Shown here piece after piece: positions 1 to 10,261 of a stretch of 64,000 bases of DNA. A program made the position numbers and the translations under genes. The stretch is from Leptospira idonii. GTDB lineage: Bacteria > Spirochaetota > Leptospiria > Leptospirales > Leptospiraceae. The stretch is taken from contig NZ_RQHW01000047.1 of assembly GCF_004770995.1 (NCBI RefSeq), positions 496,001-560,000 on the forward strand, written 5' to 3'. Within the stretch, counting starts at the first letter, position 1; each line of letters opens with the position of its first letter. The notes beneath the pieces were generated by a model that was not told the origin of the DNA, ran no database searches, and saw only the letters and a list, made by a program, of their open reading frames with translations.

Positions 1-1272
1 AGACATGATGTTCCCGACGTAATGATCGGGAGCGATGATGGTCGCCTTTACATAAGGTTCTTCCGACTTACCGATGAGAATGGTATCGGGCCATTTGGAA
101 GGATTGTCGATTTCGTAGACTTCATCCTTAGTATTTGTAATTCTAAATTTAACGGAAGGAGCCGTTGTGATGAGGGCTAGATTGAATTCTCTCTCTAATC
201 TTTCTTGGACGATCTCCATATGAAGAAGTCCTAAATAACCTACACGAAAACCGAACCCTAGTGCTACTGAATTCTCCCTTTCGAATGTAAGGGCAGAATC
301 GTTTAACTTAAGTTTTTCGATTGCATCCACGAAAGCATCGAAATCCTCTCCGTTGATGGGGAAAAGACCTGCGAAAACCATAGGTTTGGCGTCTTTAAAC
401 CCGTGAACCACAGAATCTGTTTGATTGTTTGCCAAAGTGATTGTATCTCCCGTTTTGGCATCCCCCATCTTTTTCATCCCTGCGACTACGTAACCTACAT
501 CCCCTGCTTGCAGTTCTTCTGCACTAACCATAGTAAGGCGATTGACTCCCACTTCAGTCACTGCAAATTGGCGGCCTACGTTCATCATATGGATGGTATC
601 GCCTTTTTTTAACTTCCCGTCGTAAAGTCGAACTTTAGCCACCACTCCCATATAGGTATCGAAGAAAGAATCGTAGATAAGTGCTTTGAGAGGTTTATTG
701 ATGTCTCCTTTCGGAGGAGGAATGAGTTTGGAAATCGCTTCCAAAACGCCTTTTACATTGAGTCCGGTTTTCGCAGAAATCGGGATGGCTTCATCCGGGT
801 CGAGTCCCAAAGACTCTTCAATCATGATTTTACATTTGTCTATGTCTGCGGAAGGAAGATCGATTTTATTGATAACAGGAATGATCCTAAGATCCAGCTC
901 CATTGCCAGATATAGATTGGCCAAAGTCTGTGCTTCCACTCCTTGGCTTGCGTCCACAATCAATAGAACCCCTTCGCAGGCGGCCAATGATCGGGACACT
1001 TCGTACGTAAAATCCACGTGGCCGGGAGTATCGATGAGGTTGAGGTGGTAGATGTTTCCGTCTTCCGCATGGTAATCAAAGGAAGCGTTATTGGCTTTGA
1101 TTGTGATTCCCCTTTCTCTTTCTATATCCATAGAATCCAAAATTTGGTCTTTTTTGGTTCTTTGGTCGGTCACAAGTCCAATCTCAAGCAGTCGATCCGC
1201 CAAAGTGGATTTTCCATGGTCCACATGGGCAATGATGGAAAAATTTCGAGTGAATTTTTGACGTTCGTTCAA
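1..1272 (-). CDS. lepA: Elongation factor 4 (LepA), N-terminal 424 residues, cut by window edge
   Basis: Ribosome-associated translational GTPase that back-translocates or remodels stalled ribosomes. Read on the minus strand, the frame is open from 1272 to the window edge. It shows the G1 motif AHVDHGKST near residue 15, the effector-region RGITI, G3 DTPGHVDF, G4 NKIDLP and G5 SAK, followed by EF-G-like domain II and the LepA-typical stretch around [18 protein letters not shown]. Full-length LepA is about 600 residues, so about 175 C-terminal residues lie outside the window. The start is a TTG (1270-1272) giving [15 protein letters not shown]; a GAGG Shine-Dalgarno lies 5 bases upstream, and the nearest upstream ATG runs into a stop at once. 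It is divergent from eno. The family assignment is secure. Confidence 0.97.
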   Translation of the reverse strand, partial: MNERQKFTRNFSIIAHVDHGKSTLADRLLEIGLVTDQRTKKDQILDSMDIERERGITIKANNASFDYHAEDGNIYHLNLIDTPGHVDFTYEVSRSLAACEGVLLIVDASQGVEAQTLANLYLAMELDLRIIPVINKIDLPSADIDKCKIMIEESLGLDPDEAIPISAKTGLNVKGVLEAISKLIPPPKGDINKPLKALIYDSFFDTYMGVVAKVRLYDGKLKKGDTIHMMNVGRQFAVTEVGVNRLTMVSAEELQAGDVGYVVAGMKKMGDAKTGDTITLANNQTDSVVHGFKDAKPMVFAGLFPINGEDFDAFVDAIEKLKLNDSALTFERENSVALGFGFRVGYLGLLHMEIVQERLEREFNLALITTAPSVKFRITNTKDEVYEIDNPSKWPDTILIGKSEEPYVKATIIAPDHYVGNIMS

Positions 1273-1331
1273 GGGATCCTCAGCTTTTTAAGTCATTTTC
1301 TTGTGAGTGGGGAGATTGTCTAAAAAGTTTA

Positions 1332-1359
1332 TTGTCAGGCCATTAAAAATCCCTAATCT
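1332..1359 (+). promoter_or_regulatory. Predicted sigma-70-type promoter of eno
   Basis: TTGTCA (1332-1337) and TAATCT (1354-1359) are separated by 16 bases in the lepA/eno divergent gap. The predicted transcript start is about 30 bases before the eno ATG, and AGGAG at 1378-1382 serves as ribosome binding site. Prediction from consensus only. Confidence 0.45.
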
Positions 1360-1389
1360 GGGAACAAAGAAATACCAGGAGAAATCTAA

Positions 1390-2697
<1,308 letters not shown>

Positions 2698-2698
2698 T

Positions 2699-3163
2699 AT
2701 GACACCCTTAAAAGCCGCTCTTTCCATTTCCTATCTTTGCGTTTTGTTCTACTGTCTAGTATTGTCTACATCCGGCATTGCGGAACGCCAAATTTTGGAA
2801 AAAGAATATCTGAGAATTTCAGAGGAAGTGGAGCGGCTTTCCATTGAGAACCAGGTTTTGGAGGAAAAGGAAAAACGCCTCCAAAACGACGAATATGCAT
2901 TGGAACAGGAAGCAAGAAAATACTACCTACTTTCCGAAAATGCCCATGTCCTAAAATTCGAAGAATCTAAGTCTCTCCAAGAAGAAGAGAAAAAACTGCC
3001 TATGCCAAAGGCGGCAGGATTAGAAGTGAATTTATCCCTAAAAGAACCTCCTCTTTTCCTTTTGCGTTTCTTTTACCTTACCTTCAGTGTTTTCTTGTGC
3101 CTGGGAATTTATTGGAAGCTGAAAAGCTTGCCTCCCACGTCTAACCCTAAAAGACTGAATTAA
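2699..3163 (+). CDS. FtsB/DivIC-like septum-formation protein with a second membrane segment
   Basis: Small coiled-coil membrane protein. Residues 5-25 form a membrane segment, about 30-90 is a charged coiled coil rich in Glu/Lys heptads ending in [19 protein letters not shown], which resembles the FtsB/DivIC 'EeeAReklgmvkpgE' signature. FtsB links FtsL and FtsQ in the divisome. At 154 residues it is longer than typical FtsB (about 100), and the extension holds a second hydrophobic segment (about 119-141, [20 protein letters not shown]), which is unusual. The position directly after eno supports the assignment because eno-ftsB adjacency recurs in other bacteria. The family is inferred from architecture, context and the short motif. 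Confidence 0.72.
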   Translation: MTPLKAALSISYLCVLFYCLVLSTSGIAERQILEKEYLRISEEVERLSIENQVLEEKEKRLQNDEYALEQEARKYYLLSENAHVLKFEESKSLQEEEKKLPMPKAAGLEVNLSLKEPPLFLLRFFYLTFSVFLCLGIYWKLKSLPPTSNPKRLN

Positions 3164-3164
3164 T

Positions 3165-3773
3165 ATGGCAGAAGAAGAACAACCAGAAAAAGAAATTACC
3201 GAAACACTTCAGGATCTCATCAGCGACAAAAACATCGGGAAAAAATTCCTAGAGAAACGTAAGATCTTTCTCTGGGGACCTGTGACGGACGAATCTTCGA
3301 AAGACCTTACCAACAAACTCATGTATTTGGAGTTAATGGATCCGGGAAAACCCATCACTTTTTATATCAATAGCCCTGGTGGAGTCGTTACTTCCGGACT
3401 AGTCGTTTACGATACGATGCAGATGATCTCCTCTCCTGTTCATACCGTTTGTATGGGTATGGCCGCTTCTATGGGATCGATCCTTCTGATCGGAGGAGCG
3501 AAAGGAAATCGTTCCATTTGGCCGAACGGAAGAGTGATGATCCATCAACCTTCTATCGGAGGGCAAATCCAAGCCCCAGCAACCGACCTTTTGATCCATG
3601 CAAACGATATCATCAAAACGAAGGAAAAGCTGAATCGTATGTTAGCCGACGCTTGCGGAAAAACTTACGACCAGATGGTTGAAGATACGGATCGCGATTA
3701 CTATATGGATGCGGAACAAGCATTAGCTTATGGAATCGTAGATAAAATCGTAAATAAAATAGACGTTGTCTAA
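3165..3773 (+). CDS. clpP: ATP-dependent Clp protease proteolytic subunit ClpP
   Basis: Serine peptidase of the Clp machine; 14 subunits form the proteolytic barrel that degrades proteins fed in by ClpX or ClpA/C. The 202 residues carry the oxyanion/substrate strand [11 protein letters not shown] (69-79) and the catalytic triad: S102 in GMAASMGS, H127 in MIHQPS and D178 in DRDYYMDA. Family length is 190-210. Leptospires are known to encode two ClpP isoforms; this copy sits beside eno, and I believe, from memory only, that this matches ClpP2. It starts one base after the FtsB-like gene and overlaps the next gene by 8 bases, so it is probably cotranscribed with both. Confidence 0.96.
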   Translation: MAEEEQPEKEITETLQDLISDKNIGKKFLEKRKIFLWGPVTDESSKDLTNKLMYLELMDPGKPITFYINSPGGVVTSGLVVYDTMQMISSPVHTVCMGMAASMGSILLIGGAKGNRSIWPNGRVMIHQPSIGGQIQAPATDLLIHANDIIKTKEKLNRMLADACGKTYDQMVEDTDRDYYMDAEQALAYGIVDKIVNKIDVV

Positions 3774-4782
3774 ACCAGAATTCACTCCTAGACGGTTTTT
3801 AGAAGGCAAACATCTACAAACCGTTTATAATGTTCTTTTTCCTCCGGACAACACTCTGGAGGATGAGTTCTTCTGCGAAAGCATTCTCCTCCCTACCAGC
3901 GATGCTACAGGAGACCATCTTTGGCTTCAGCACAATCCCCCCCTTTCTCAAGTGAAAAAAAACTCAATTCCTTGGAACGGGATCTATATTCTTCTCATTC
4001 ACGGAATGGAAGGAAGTTCAGAGTCTCACTATATGGTGAGTGTGGGTAAGGAAGCATTGCTGCGAGGATACGGAGTGGTGCGGATGAATCTGAGAAATTG
4101 CGGCAAAGGATTCGGCCTCGCAGGAAAACCATATAACGCTGGTCAATCGGAAGATCTGGACGATGTTTTGAATTTTATCAGAACCAAGTTTTCTTCCAAA
4201 GTATTTGTAAGCGGATTTTCTCTTTCCGCCAATATGGTGCTTAAATTTTTCGGAGAAAGAAGACCTCAAAAAGTCGCCGCCTTTTCTGCCACATCCCCTC
4301 CTCTCGATCTAAAAAGAAGCTGCGACTTTATCGATTCGAAAGCGGGTGCCTTTTACAAACACCATTTCCTTTCTACGATGAAGGAAAAAGTGGCATCGGG
4401 TGTGTATGCAATCGATGAAAAAACAACTCAAAGAGTTTTAAAAAGTAAATCCTTCTTTGATTTCGACGATTTTTTCACCGCCCCTTTGGCGGGGTATCAA
4501 AACGTATTAGAATATTATCATACCTGCTCAAGCATTCGTTATCTTTCCGGAATCAAAATCCCCGGCCTTGTGGTACATGCGGATGATGATCCTGTGGTTC
4601 CTTCCCATGTTTGGAGAGAAGTGAATTGGTCCGCATTTCCGAATATTGAAACCGTTCTTACTTCCAAAGGAGGTCATGTAGGATTTATTTCCGATCCTAG
4701 CCCCGATTTCCCGGAAGGAAGATGGCTTCCAAAAATCCTGATGGATTTTTTCGACCGCAAACGTAAGTCTTTATCATTGTAA
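3766..4782 (+). CDS. YheT-family alpha/beta hydrolase
   Basis: Predicted serine hydrolase of the YheT/ABHD1-3 family (COG0429 type); the substrate is unknown, though lipids or esters are likely. The N-terminal [15 protein letters not shown] is the family's typical opening, so the TTG start (3766), inside the end of clpP, is preferred even though no clear Shine-Dalgarno is visible. The oxyanion region is [11 protein letters not shown] (79-89), the nucleophile S152 lies in GFSLSAN, the acid in HADDDPVVP and the His in GGHVGF. The usual nucleophile elbow ends in Gly (GxSxG); here the last position is Ser (GFSLS). 338 residues is normal for the family. Confidence 0.85.
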   Translation: MSKPEFTPRRFLEGKHLQTVYNVLFPPDNTLEDEFFCESILLPTSDATGDHLWLQHNPPLSQVKKNSIPWNGIYILLIHGMEGSSESHYMVSVGKEALLRGYGVVRMNLRNCGKGFGLAGKPYNAGQSEDLDDVLNFIRTKFSSKVFVSGFSLSANMVLKFFGERRPQKVAAFSATSPPLDLKRSCDFIDSKAGAFYKHHFLSTMKEKVASGVYAIDEKTTQRVLKSKSFFDFDDFFTAPLAGYQNVLEYYHTCSSIRYLSGIKIPGLVVHADDDPVVPSHVWREVNWSAFPNIETVLTSKGGHVGFISDPSPDFPEGRWLPKILMDFFDRKRKSLSL

Positions 4783-4806
4783 TCTTTATATATTTGGGAG
4801 TCTCGG

Positions 4807-6192
4807 ATGAGAGATCTTTTAAAGGAATGTTTAGGAGAAGAGAACGGGCTTGTTGAGCTTCGTTATCACCATAAGGAAAACCGTTCTTTTTTTGCGGAAA
4901 AAGGCAGGATCGAATCCACAGCTCTTCGCAAAAGAAGCGGTGTGGGGGTCAGAGTACTCCATAACGGGACTTGGGGATTCGCATCTACAGGAGAAGTTTC
5001 CAAAGAATCCATTTTAAACGCAATCAGAATCGCCAAACAAGCGGCAGACGTTTCTTCCTCATTACGAGGAGATAAAATCCAATCCTTGCCGAAAGCTAAT
5101 TTCGCGAAAGGTGATTTTATCGGGAAAGGAATCGAAGACTTCAGAAACAGAACGGTTGAGGAAAAATTGGGGCTCGTATTGGATGTGCAAAATAAAGCGC
5201 TTCAATCTTCCTCTCGCTTACAATCCGTAGGTTGCGGATATTCCGAAATTTACGAAGAAAAGGCGATCGTCACAAGCGACGGTGCGGATAGTTTTTTTTC
5301 CATGGTGCGTCCAGAGTTCAGAGTGAACGCAGTGGCCAATCAGGATGGAAAATTAGAATCTGGTTCCCACTCTATCGGAGTGACAGGCGGATGGGATTGT
5401 CTCTTTGGAAGCCAAAAGCCGGAACAAATTTCTGAAGAAGCTTGTAAAACAGCAATCGACCTACTTTCTTCCTCTCTGCCGGAAGGTGGTTTGTCTACAG
5501 TCATTCTTTCTCCTTCTATCGTCGGTCTGCTTGTACACGAAGCAATCGGTCACACTGTGGAAGCTGACTTTGTTTTGGCGGGTTCCGTCGCTCAAGGTAA
5601 AATCGGAACCAGAGTCGGCTCCGATTTAGTTTCGTTATGCGATTCCGGTGCATCCGAATATTACGAAGGAGCAGGAGGAACGATTCCTGTGGACGATGAA
5701 GGTGTGATCCCCGAAAAAACGATGATCATCCAAGACGGGATCTTGAAATCTTATCTGCACAATAGAGAGACGGCACATCGTTTTGAAACGGCCCCTACTG
5801 GTTCCGCCAGAGCTTGGGAATATTCCGATGTTCCTCTCATCCGAATGAGAAATACGTTTCTTCTTCCTGGAAATTCTTCTTTGGAAGAGATGATCGCAAA
5901 TACCAAAGACGGTTATTATCTTGATGGTCCTAAAAACGGACAGGCGGATGCAACCGGCGAATTTATGTTTGCCGTACAAAAAGCCTACCGCATCGAAAAC
6001 GGAAAAATCACCAAACTATTGAAAGGTGTCACCGTTTCCGGGTTAGCTTTCGATGTTCTCCAATCCGTTGATATGGTTTCCAAAGAATTCAAATGGGATT
6101 TAGGGTCGGGCCATTGCGGGAAAGGACAACCTGCCAAAGTGGATGCGGGCGGCCCTTATGTGAGAACAAAGGTTTTGTTAGGTGGAAAGTAA
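4807..6192 (+). CDS. tldD: Metalloprotease TldD
   Basis: Zinc metalloprotease subunit that, with TldE/PmbA, forms a heterodimer degrading unfolded peptides; in enterobacteria it also matures microcin B17 and breaks down CcdA (family knowledge). The 461 residues carry the zinc motif HEAIGHTVEAD (H244, E245, H249) and the third-ligand region GSGHCGKGQP near residue 437. The ATG follows a GGGAGTC stretch. The stop is directly followed by the ATG of tldE with no spacer, so the two subunits are clearly cotranscribed and probably made in equal amounts. Confidence 0.96.
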   Translation: MRDLLKECLGEENGLVELRYHHKENRSFFAEKGRIESTALRKRSGVGVRVLHNGTWGFASTGEVSKESILNAIRIAKQAADVSSSLRGDKIQSLPKANFAKGDFIGKGIEDFRNRTVEEKLGLVLDVQNKALQSSSRLQSVGCGYSEIYEEKAIVTSDGADSFFSMVRPEFRVNAVANQDGKLESGSHSIGVTGGWDCLFGSQKPEQISEEACKTAIDLLSSSLPEGGLSTVILSPSIVGLLVHEAIGHTVEADFVLAGSVAQGKIGTRVGSDLVSLCDSGASEYYEGAGGTIPVDDEGVIPEKTMIIQDGILKSYLHNRETAHRFETAPTGSARAWEYSDVPLIRMRNTFLLPGNSSLEEMIANTKDGYYLDGPKNGQADATGEFMFAVQKAYRIENGKITKLLKGVTVSGLAFDVLQSVDMVSKEFKWDLGSGHCGKGQPAKVDAGGPYVRTKVLLGGK

Positions 6193-7575
6193 ATGAACAA
6201 AACCTCGATTCAAAAAAAACTGGACGAACAAAAAAATCATCTGGAGTCCTTGGTTCAAAAAGCCAAAGCGAACGGGATCGACCAAGTGGAAATTTTTTCC
6301 AGTTACGGTTATGCAGAAGAAGTCAGTTTGGAAAAAAACGATCTGAACAATTGTACCGCCACGGAAGAAAATATGTTCGGGATTCGTGTGATTGAAAAGG
6401 GAAACCAGGGTTTCATCACAACAAACCATCTTCCTAGTCTATATGAATCCATTTTAGAAGCTAGGGACTTGGCAAAAAGCCAAACCACTCCCGATCCCGA
6501 TCTGGTTTTACCTGAAGCGCAGCCTCTTGAAGAAAGACCGAGCCAATATGACGAATCCTTAGACAAACTGGGACTGAGCGATCTTGTGGAGATTGCCAAA
6601 TCAAGTTTGCAGTGGAGAAAAGAAAACTTTCCCAAAGTGAATATCGATTCAGGAGATATGTCCCTCTCTAAAGGTTTTAAGTTGATCGTCTCTTCTAAGG
6701 GAGTCAATGCCAGTCAGTTAGGTGCGGGAATTTCCGCATCCGTAATGGGAATGGCTGTAGACGGCTCGGATGTGGGAAGCTTTGATTATGATTCCGCCAG
6801 CGGAAACGATTATCCTTATTTCGCTGAAAAATGGAAAACCGCCTTTCAAACATTTGGTGAAAAATGTATGGGAGCGTTGGGAGCAAAATCCATTCCCGGT
6901 TTCAAAGGATACATTCTGCTTCCTCCCGATGCGGTGTATTCCTTTTTTCTAGGTTCTTTTATCGGTGCCTTGAACGGCACAGGGATCCGCAAAGGAAAGA
7001 GTAAAATGGCAGGAAAATTGGGGACAAAAGTTGCCGATTCCAAACTCTCCATTTGGGAAGATCCCACTATAGATCGTTATGCGGGAACCACCGCATTCGA
7101 CAGGGAAGGTCAGCCTACTCGCAAACAGTCCATCCTGAAAGAAGGTGTTTTAGAAACCTATTTTTACAATACCTACGAAGCCAAAAAAGCGGGGCTTTCT
7201 CGTTCCAATGGTTTTGCCACTGGAGGAGCGCAAGCTTTGCCCGGATGCGGGCCTAGACAATTGCAAATCGCACCTGGAACGGCAGATAAAGACGACTTTT
7301 TCAAACTTCCCGAAAAAACATTATTTGTGAATCGGATTTCAGGAACCAGCGACGGTCCTTCCGGAGATTTTTCAGGAGTCGTAAAAGGAAGTTACCTTTT
7401 GGATCAGGGAGAAAAGATTCCCGTCAAAGAAGTGCAAATCGTGGGAAATGTCTACGAAACCTTGAATCGAATCGTTGGTATTTCCAAACAAGGAGAGTTG
7501 TTAGGCGAATCTTACTGGGCTCCCTACTTCCTCTTGGAAGGATTCACAATCACGGGAATGGGTGATGGGAATTAG
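6193..7575 (+). CDS. tldE: TldE/PmbA, non-catalytic partner of TldD
   Basis: PmbA/TldE subunit of the TldD/E peptidase. The 460 residues match TldD in length and overall fold but lack the HExxxH zinc motif, as expected of the partner that closes the reaction chamber. Characteristic stretches are DLNNCTATEEN near the N-terminus, the GTGIRKGKSKMAGKLG region around 260, and the C-terminal GDFSGVVKGSYLLDQGEKIP and GVLETYFYN segments. It starts immediately after the tldD stop. No candidate ribosomal-peptide precursor gene lies nearby, so general peptide turnover is the more likely role here. Confidence 0.94.
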   Translation: MNKTSIQKKLDEQKNHLESLVQKAKANGIDQVEIFSSYGYAEEVSLEKNDLNNCTATEENMFGIRVIEKGNQGFITTNHLPSLYESILEARDLAKSQTTPDPDLVLPEAQPLEERPSQYDESLDKLGLSDLVEIAKSSLQWRKENFPKVNIDSGDMSLSKGFKLIVSSKGVNASQLGAGISASVMGMAVDGSDVGSFDYDSASGNDYPYFAEKWKTAFQTFGEKCMGALGAKSIPGFKGYILLPPDAVYSFFLGSFIGALNGTGIRKGKSKMAGKLGTKVADSKLSIWEDPTIDRYAGTTAFDREGQPTRKQSILKEGVLETYFYNTYEAKKAGLSRSNGFATGGAQALPGCGPRQLQIAPGTADKDDFFKLPEKTLFVNRISGTSDGPSGDFSGVVKGSYLLDQGEKIPVKEVQIVGNVYETLNRIVGISKQGELLGESYWAPYFLLEGFTITGMGDGN

Positions 7576-8113
7576 TCCGAATCTATCGGAGACATTGGAG
7601 CGTCCGTTAGGCGCTTCCTTTTTCCTACTCGTTTCTTATCAAAACGATGAGTCCTATTTCGAAGTCAAAAGCCTTTCCGAGAAAAAATTTTCCAAATCCG
7701 TTTATGAGTCAGGTAATTTGCCCAAATGGGAATTGGATGAGGTGGATCGGCTGATTCAAATTCCAGGAAAAAATACCAAGATTCTCTCTTTTCTGCAAAG
7801 AATTCACAGAGAAGAATTGGTAGTGATCAAAAAGGAATGTGTGGAGATCCAATCTGCTCTGAGAAAGAAAGATCCCACTCTTCGCCTGATGCCTGGTTAT
7901 TTGACATCACATAACGTAGTCATATCCCAATCCAAGGACGATTTTCATAGGGTGTATCTGTTTCAAGGAGTTTATGCGGAGATTATCTACGTTTTTAGAG
8001 GCGGTAAGTTTTCCGTATTGGAATCTGCTCCCGGTTTTTTTAAAACAAAGGAAGCAGCCTACTTTTTCAACAGCCTCCATGAATCCTACGAATACAATAA
8101 ATTGAAATCCTAA
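7562..8113 (+). CDS. DUF4416-like protein of unknown function
   Basis: A 183-residue soluble protein. The opening RPLGASFFLLVSYQNDESYF and the C-terminal half with PGYLTSHNVVISQSKDDFHR, VYLFQGVYAEIIYVF and a final PGFFKT resemble the pattern I know for DUF4416 (a Gly-Tyr-Leu strand, an xxSKxxxHRxYLxxGxYAE core, then a short aromatic tail). The biochemical function is unknown. The start is GTG (7562) or the adjoining ATG (7565), both inside the end of tldE, so translation is coupled. The family call rests on pattern memory alone and should be treated as probable. Confidence 0.6.
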   Translation: MMGISPNLSETLERPLGASFFLLVSYQNDESYFEVKSLSEKKFSKSVYESGNLPKWELDEVDRLIQIPGKNTKILSFLQRIHREELVVIKKECVEIQSALRKKDPTLRLMPGYLTSHNVVISQSKDDFHRVYLFQGVYAEIIYVFRGGKFSVLESAPGFFKTKEAAYFFNSLHESYEYNKLKS

Positions 8114-8127
8114 TACAAACGTATCTT

Positions 8128-8697
8128 ATGAGAGTTTCTTTTTACATACCATTCATTCTTCTTTCTTTCCATCTGTGTTTGATTTCATCCTGCCAGGTCG
8201 CTCCTGCTGAGTTAAAGATCATAAAACAAAGACTATGTGACAATTTTGACGGAAAAGTGGAATGTATCGAACCTAAACCTGAAAAAGGGTTCGTACTTTT
8301 GGAGCGCACAACAGGGCCTCAGACGGAAGAGTCTTGGGAGAATTTCGGAAATTATCTTTATTTTAAAGCGAGAGAAACTCCCGGTTTTCTTTTGGAATTC
8401 AATCGCCCTTTTACTCCTGAAGAAAGAATATCGATTTCCAGAAATTATTCCGCATACATTCGTCTACACGGAGTTCGAGAGAAGATGGAAGGTTTTGAAT
8501 TAGGAAACCAAACGATTGCATCCTTTCATTATTTAGGTTCTCTTTTAAAAGAAGTGAAAAGAGAATCGGGAGAGATCCGAAAAAAAGTGAATTTGGAATC
8601 GGAACCTCCCCTGTTTTTAGAATTCGACTTCATTCTGCCGGAGGGAACAAAAGGTTCTCTCCACCGTGAAATTCAACTTAGGTGGAAAGAACTTTAA
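8128..8697 (+). CDS. Predicted lipoprotein, function unknown
   Basis: 189 residues with a signal peptide (MRVSFYIPFILLSFHLCLIS) and lipobox LISSC, modified cysteine C22, acceptable for the relaxed spirochaete lipobox. The mature part is mostly beta-prone with no motif I recognise; one stretch holds TTGPQTEESWENFGNYLYFK and another ends FILPEGTKGSLHREI. It is the last gene of the eno-to-lipoprotein plus-strand run and faces a minus-strand gene. A periplasmic or outer-membrane location is inferred from the lipobox. No function is proposed. Confidence 0.8.
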   Translation: MRVSFYIPFILLSFHLCLISSCQVAPAELKIIKQRLCDNFDGKVECIEPKPEKGFVLLERTTGPQTEESWENFGNYLYFKARETPGFLLEFNRPFTPEERISISRNYSAYIRLHGVREKMEGFELGNQTIASFHYLGSLLKEVKRESGEIRKKVNLESEPPLFLEFDFILPEGTKGSLHREIQLRWKEL

Positions 8698-8732
8698 ATA
8701 GAAAGCCGGTTGGTTTTAACAATCCGTAGAAT

Positions 8733-9494
8733 TTACTTTTGTAGATACAGATGAACCGGATTGAAAATCAATTCTCTGGGAACGTCATACAAGAATAACA
8801 AAGAAGAAACGGAAAGAACGACAGCACCAACGATGGGAATCAGAAGATTGTCATCAATCAGTCCTTTGGCGGTAGTAGAAGAATAGAATTCCGTCAAACA
8901 GGAAGAAACCACTCCCAAGAATAAAACCAAAAGAGGTTCCCATTGAAAACGATCTCTATGAAAAAGACTTAAAAAACTGTCCGGGTTTGTAAAACTTAGA
9001 ATTCCCAACACCAATACTCCCACTAGAAAGGCTGCGGAAGAAAACCCGATCACACCTTCTTTGGACTTGCCGTTGTAAAACCTGTGTTTGCCGTAACGAG
9101 AACCGATGTATGCGGCAGTAGGATCTCCGATCACTAAAAATAAAATGGAAAGCACTGCGATTTCGGGAGGAAAAAGCAGAACCACTATGAAGTTGGCTAA
9201 AAAATAAGGAACGGTTCCGTTGAAACGACTTCTTTCCGATTCTTTCATCAAAAACCCGAAGTAACGAAAGAAAAACGCTTCGAAACTAACCGAGTTCAGG
9301 CGGACGATTTCCACTAGAAGTAGAAGAAATAAAAAAATGCCAAGTCCGGTAACGATGACTGCCCTGCTTGCATAGACTAGATTGTAGTGATCCTGAAACG
9401 GATCCAAGTAGAGACTGATGGGAATGATCAGTCCCAATATATGCCAAATCTTTCTGAAAAAATTAAAACCGTTTTTATCTGACAACTGCTTCAC
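8733..9494 (-). CDS. CTP-dependent polyprenol/diacylglycerol kinase-like membrane protein
   Basis: 253-residue integral membrane protein with about six or seven hydrophobic segments. It matches the dolichol kinase/phytol kinase/yeast Dgk1 group by RKIWHILGLIIP near the N-terminus, the central GDPTAAYIGSRYGKHR with NGKSKEGVIG (CTP-binding cytidylyltransferase-like part), and the C-terminal E...DDNLLIPIVGAVVL. Family members phosphorylate a lipid alcohol using CTP; the substrate in this organism cannot be told from sequence. It overlaps the upstream STAS gene by 4 bases (ATGA), so it is translationally coupled to it. Phosphatidate cytidylyltransferase is a less likely reading. Confidence 0.72.
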   Translation of the reverse strand: MKQLSDKNGFNFFRKIWHILGLIIPISLYLDPFQDHYNLVYASRAVIVTGLGIFLFLLLLVEIVRLNSVSFEAFFFRYFGFLMKESERSRFNGTVPYFLANFIVVLLFPPEIAVLSILFLVIGDPTAAYIGSRYGKHRFYNGKSKEGVIGFSSAAFLVGVLVLGILSFTNPDSFLSLFHRDRFQWEPLLVLFLGVVSSCLTEFYSSTTAKGLIDDNLLIPIVGAVVLSVSSLLFLYDVPRELIFNPVHLYLQK

Positions 9495-9847
9495 CTGGTT
9501 CCTCGAGTGGCCATCTTAAAGGCCCCCTCTTCGTTTGTTGCAATGGGAAAAAGATTACGAATCCCTGCCATCTGAAATGCCTGGCGGATCGATACCGGAA
9601 TATTGATTAAAATGATCTTGTGTTTTTGTAAAAATGCTTCTTCGCTCAAAGTCTTAAAGGCTGCAATTCCCTGGGTGGTGACCATATTCAGTTCTTCCAA
9701 GTCTAAAATGACAGAACCGTGTTTAAGGGAAGATGTGACTGACTGGATGCATTTTCTTGCGGTAAAATTATTCAAATTTCCCTGCAATTTGGTTACATAA
9801 ACAGTATCGATTTTTTCGGTGGCAACGACCAGATCGTCGAGACTCAT
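9491..9847 (-). CDS. STAS-domain protein (anti-sigma factor antagonist-like)
   Basis: 118 residues forming one STAS domain: VYVTKLQGNLNNFTARKC, then VILDLEELNMVTTQGIAAF, then KIILINIPVSIRQAFQMAGI. SpoIIAA-type antagonists are switched by phosphorylation of a Ser in a DSSG loop. Here that loop reads TTQG (57-60), with Thr58 at the position of the phosphorylated Ser and no Asp before it, so phosphorylation, if it occurs, would be on Thr. The partner is unknown, and no anti-sigma kinase lies nearby. It is the first gene of a two-gene unit with the lipid kinase-like gene. Confidence 0.8.
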   Translation of the reverse strand: MSLDDLVVATEKIDTVYVTKLQGNLNNFTARKCIQSVTSSLKHGSVILDLEELNMVTTQGIAAFKTLSEEAFLQKHKIILINIPVSIRQAFQMAGIRNLFPIATNEEGAFKMATRGTR

Positions 9848-9922
9848 AAATTTTTGCTCTTTTCATTTTTCATTCTTGCGCTCTTTGGCAAGTAAATAAA
9901 AACTTTTGGTAGGAGACCTTGT

Positions 9923-10234
9923 TTGAAGGCTAAAGTTGCCCATCTCTTTAAAAAACTCGAAGAAATCGAACGCGATTCCGTTGAACTTAAAAAATTGACA
10001 GATCGCATTGCAGACGATAGAGAATATTCCCCTTTTTTGAAGGAATCTTTTCTTTCTGAAATGCAAAATCTCGATGAGCAGAAAAAGGAAATCCTGAAAG
10101 TTTCCGTTTCCACCGCCGGATCCGAACGATTTTTGGAAAAGGGAAAAAAAGAAGTTCCTACGGAAACAAATGCTCCTTCCGATTCCTCTCTTCCAGAGAA
10201 GAAGAAAACGGAAAAAAACATTCGCAAATACTAA
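9923..10234 (+). CDS. Small charged helical protein, function unknown
   Basis: 103 residues, no signal peptide, mostly helix: a coiled-coil-like half (KVAHLFKKLEEIERDSVELK, then DEQKKEILKVSV) followed by a low-complexity Pro/Ser/Lys tail. The start is TTG at 9923, chosen because AGGAG at 9911-9915 lies 7 bases upstream; the earlier TTG at 9919 runs into a stop. It ends 27 bases before the SurA-like lipoprotein gene and is probably cotranscribed with it. I do not recognise a family. Confidence 0.65.
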   Translation: MKAKVAHLFKKLEEIERDSVELKKLTDRIADDREYSPFLKESFLSEMQNLDEQKKEILKVSVSTAGSERFLEKGKKEVPTETNAPSDSSLPEKKKTEKNIRKY

Positions 10235-10261
10235 TCTTTTATTTTATTCAAAGGAAACCCA

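Noticed and set aside
7576..8127. A possible ribosomal-peptide precursor next to tldD/tldE
   Set aside because: The region is filled by the DUF4416-like gene; no small Gly/Cys/Ser-rich peptide frame with a leader is visible, so no RiPP system is supported.
8698..8732. Weak hairpin AAAGCC/GGTTTT between convergent genes
   Set aside because: Six-base stem with a G-T pair; too weak to call a terminator.
9844..10227. Minus-strand open frame opposite the small charged protein gene
   Set aside because: It has a Phe/Ser/Arg-rich composition typical of an antisense shadow, while the plus-strand frame has a proper AGGAG site and helical Lys/Glu composition.
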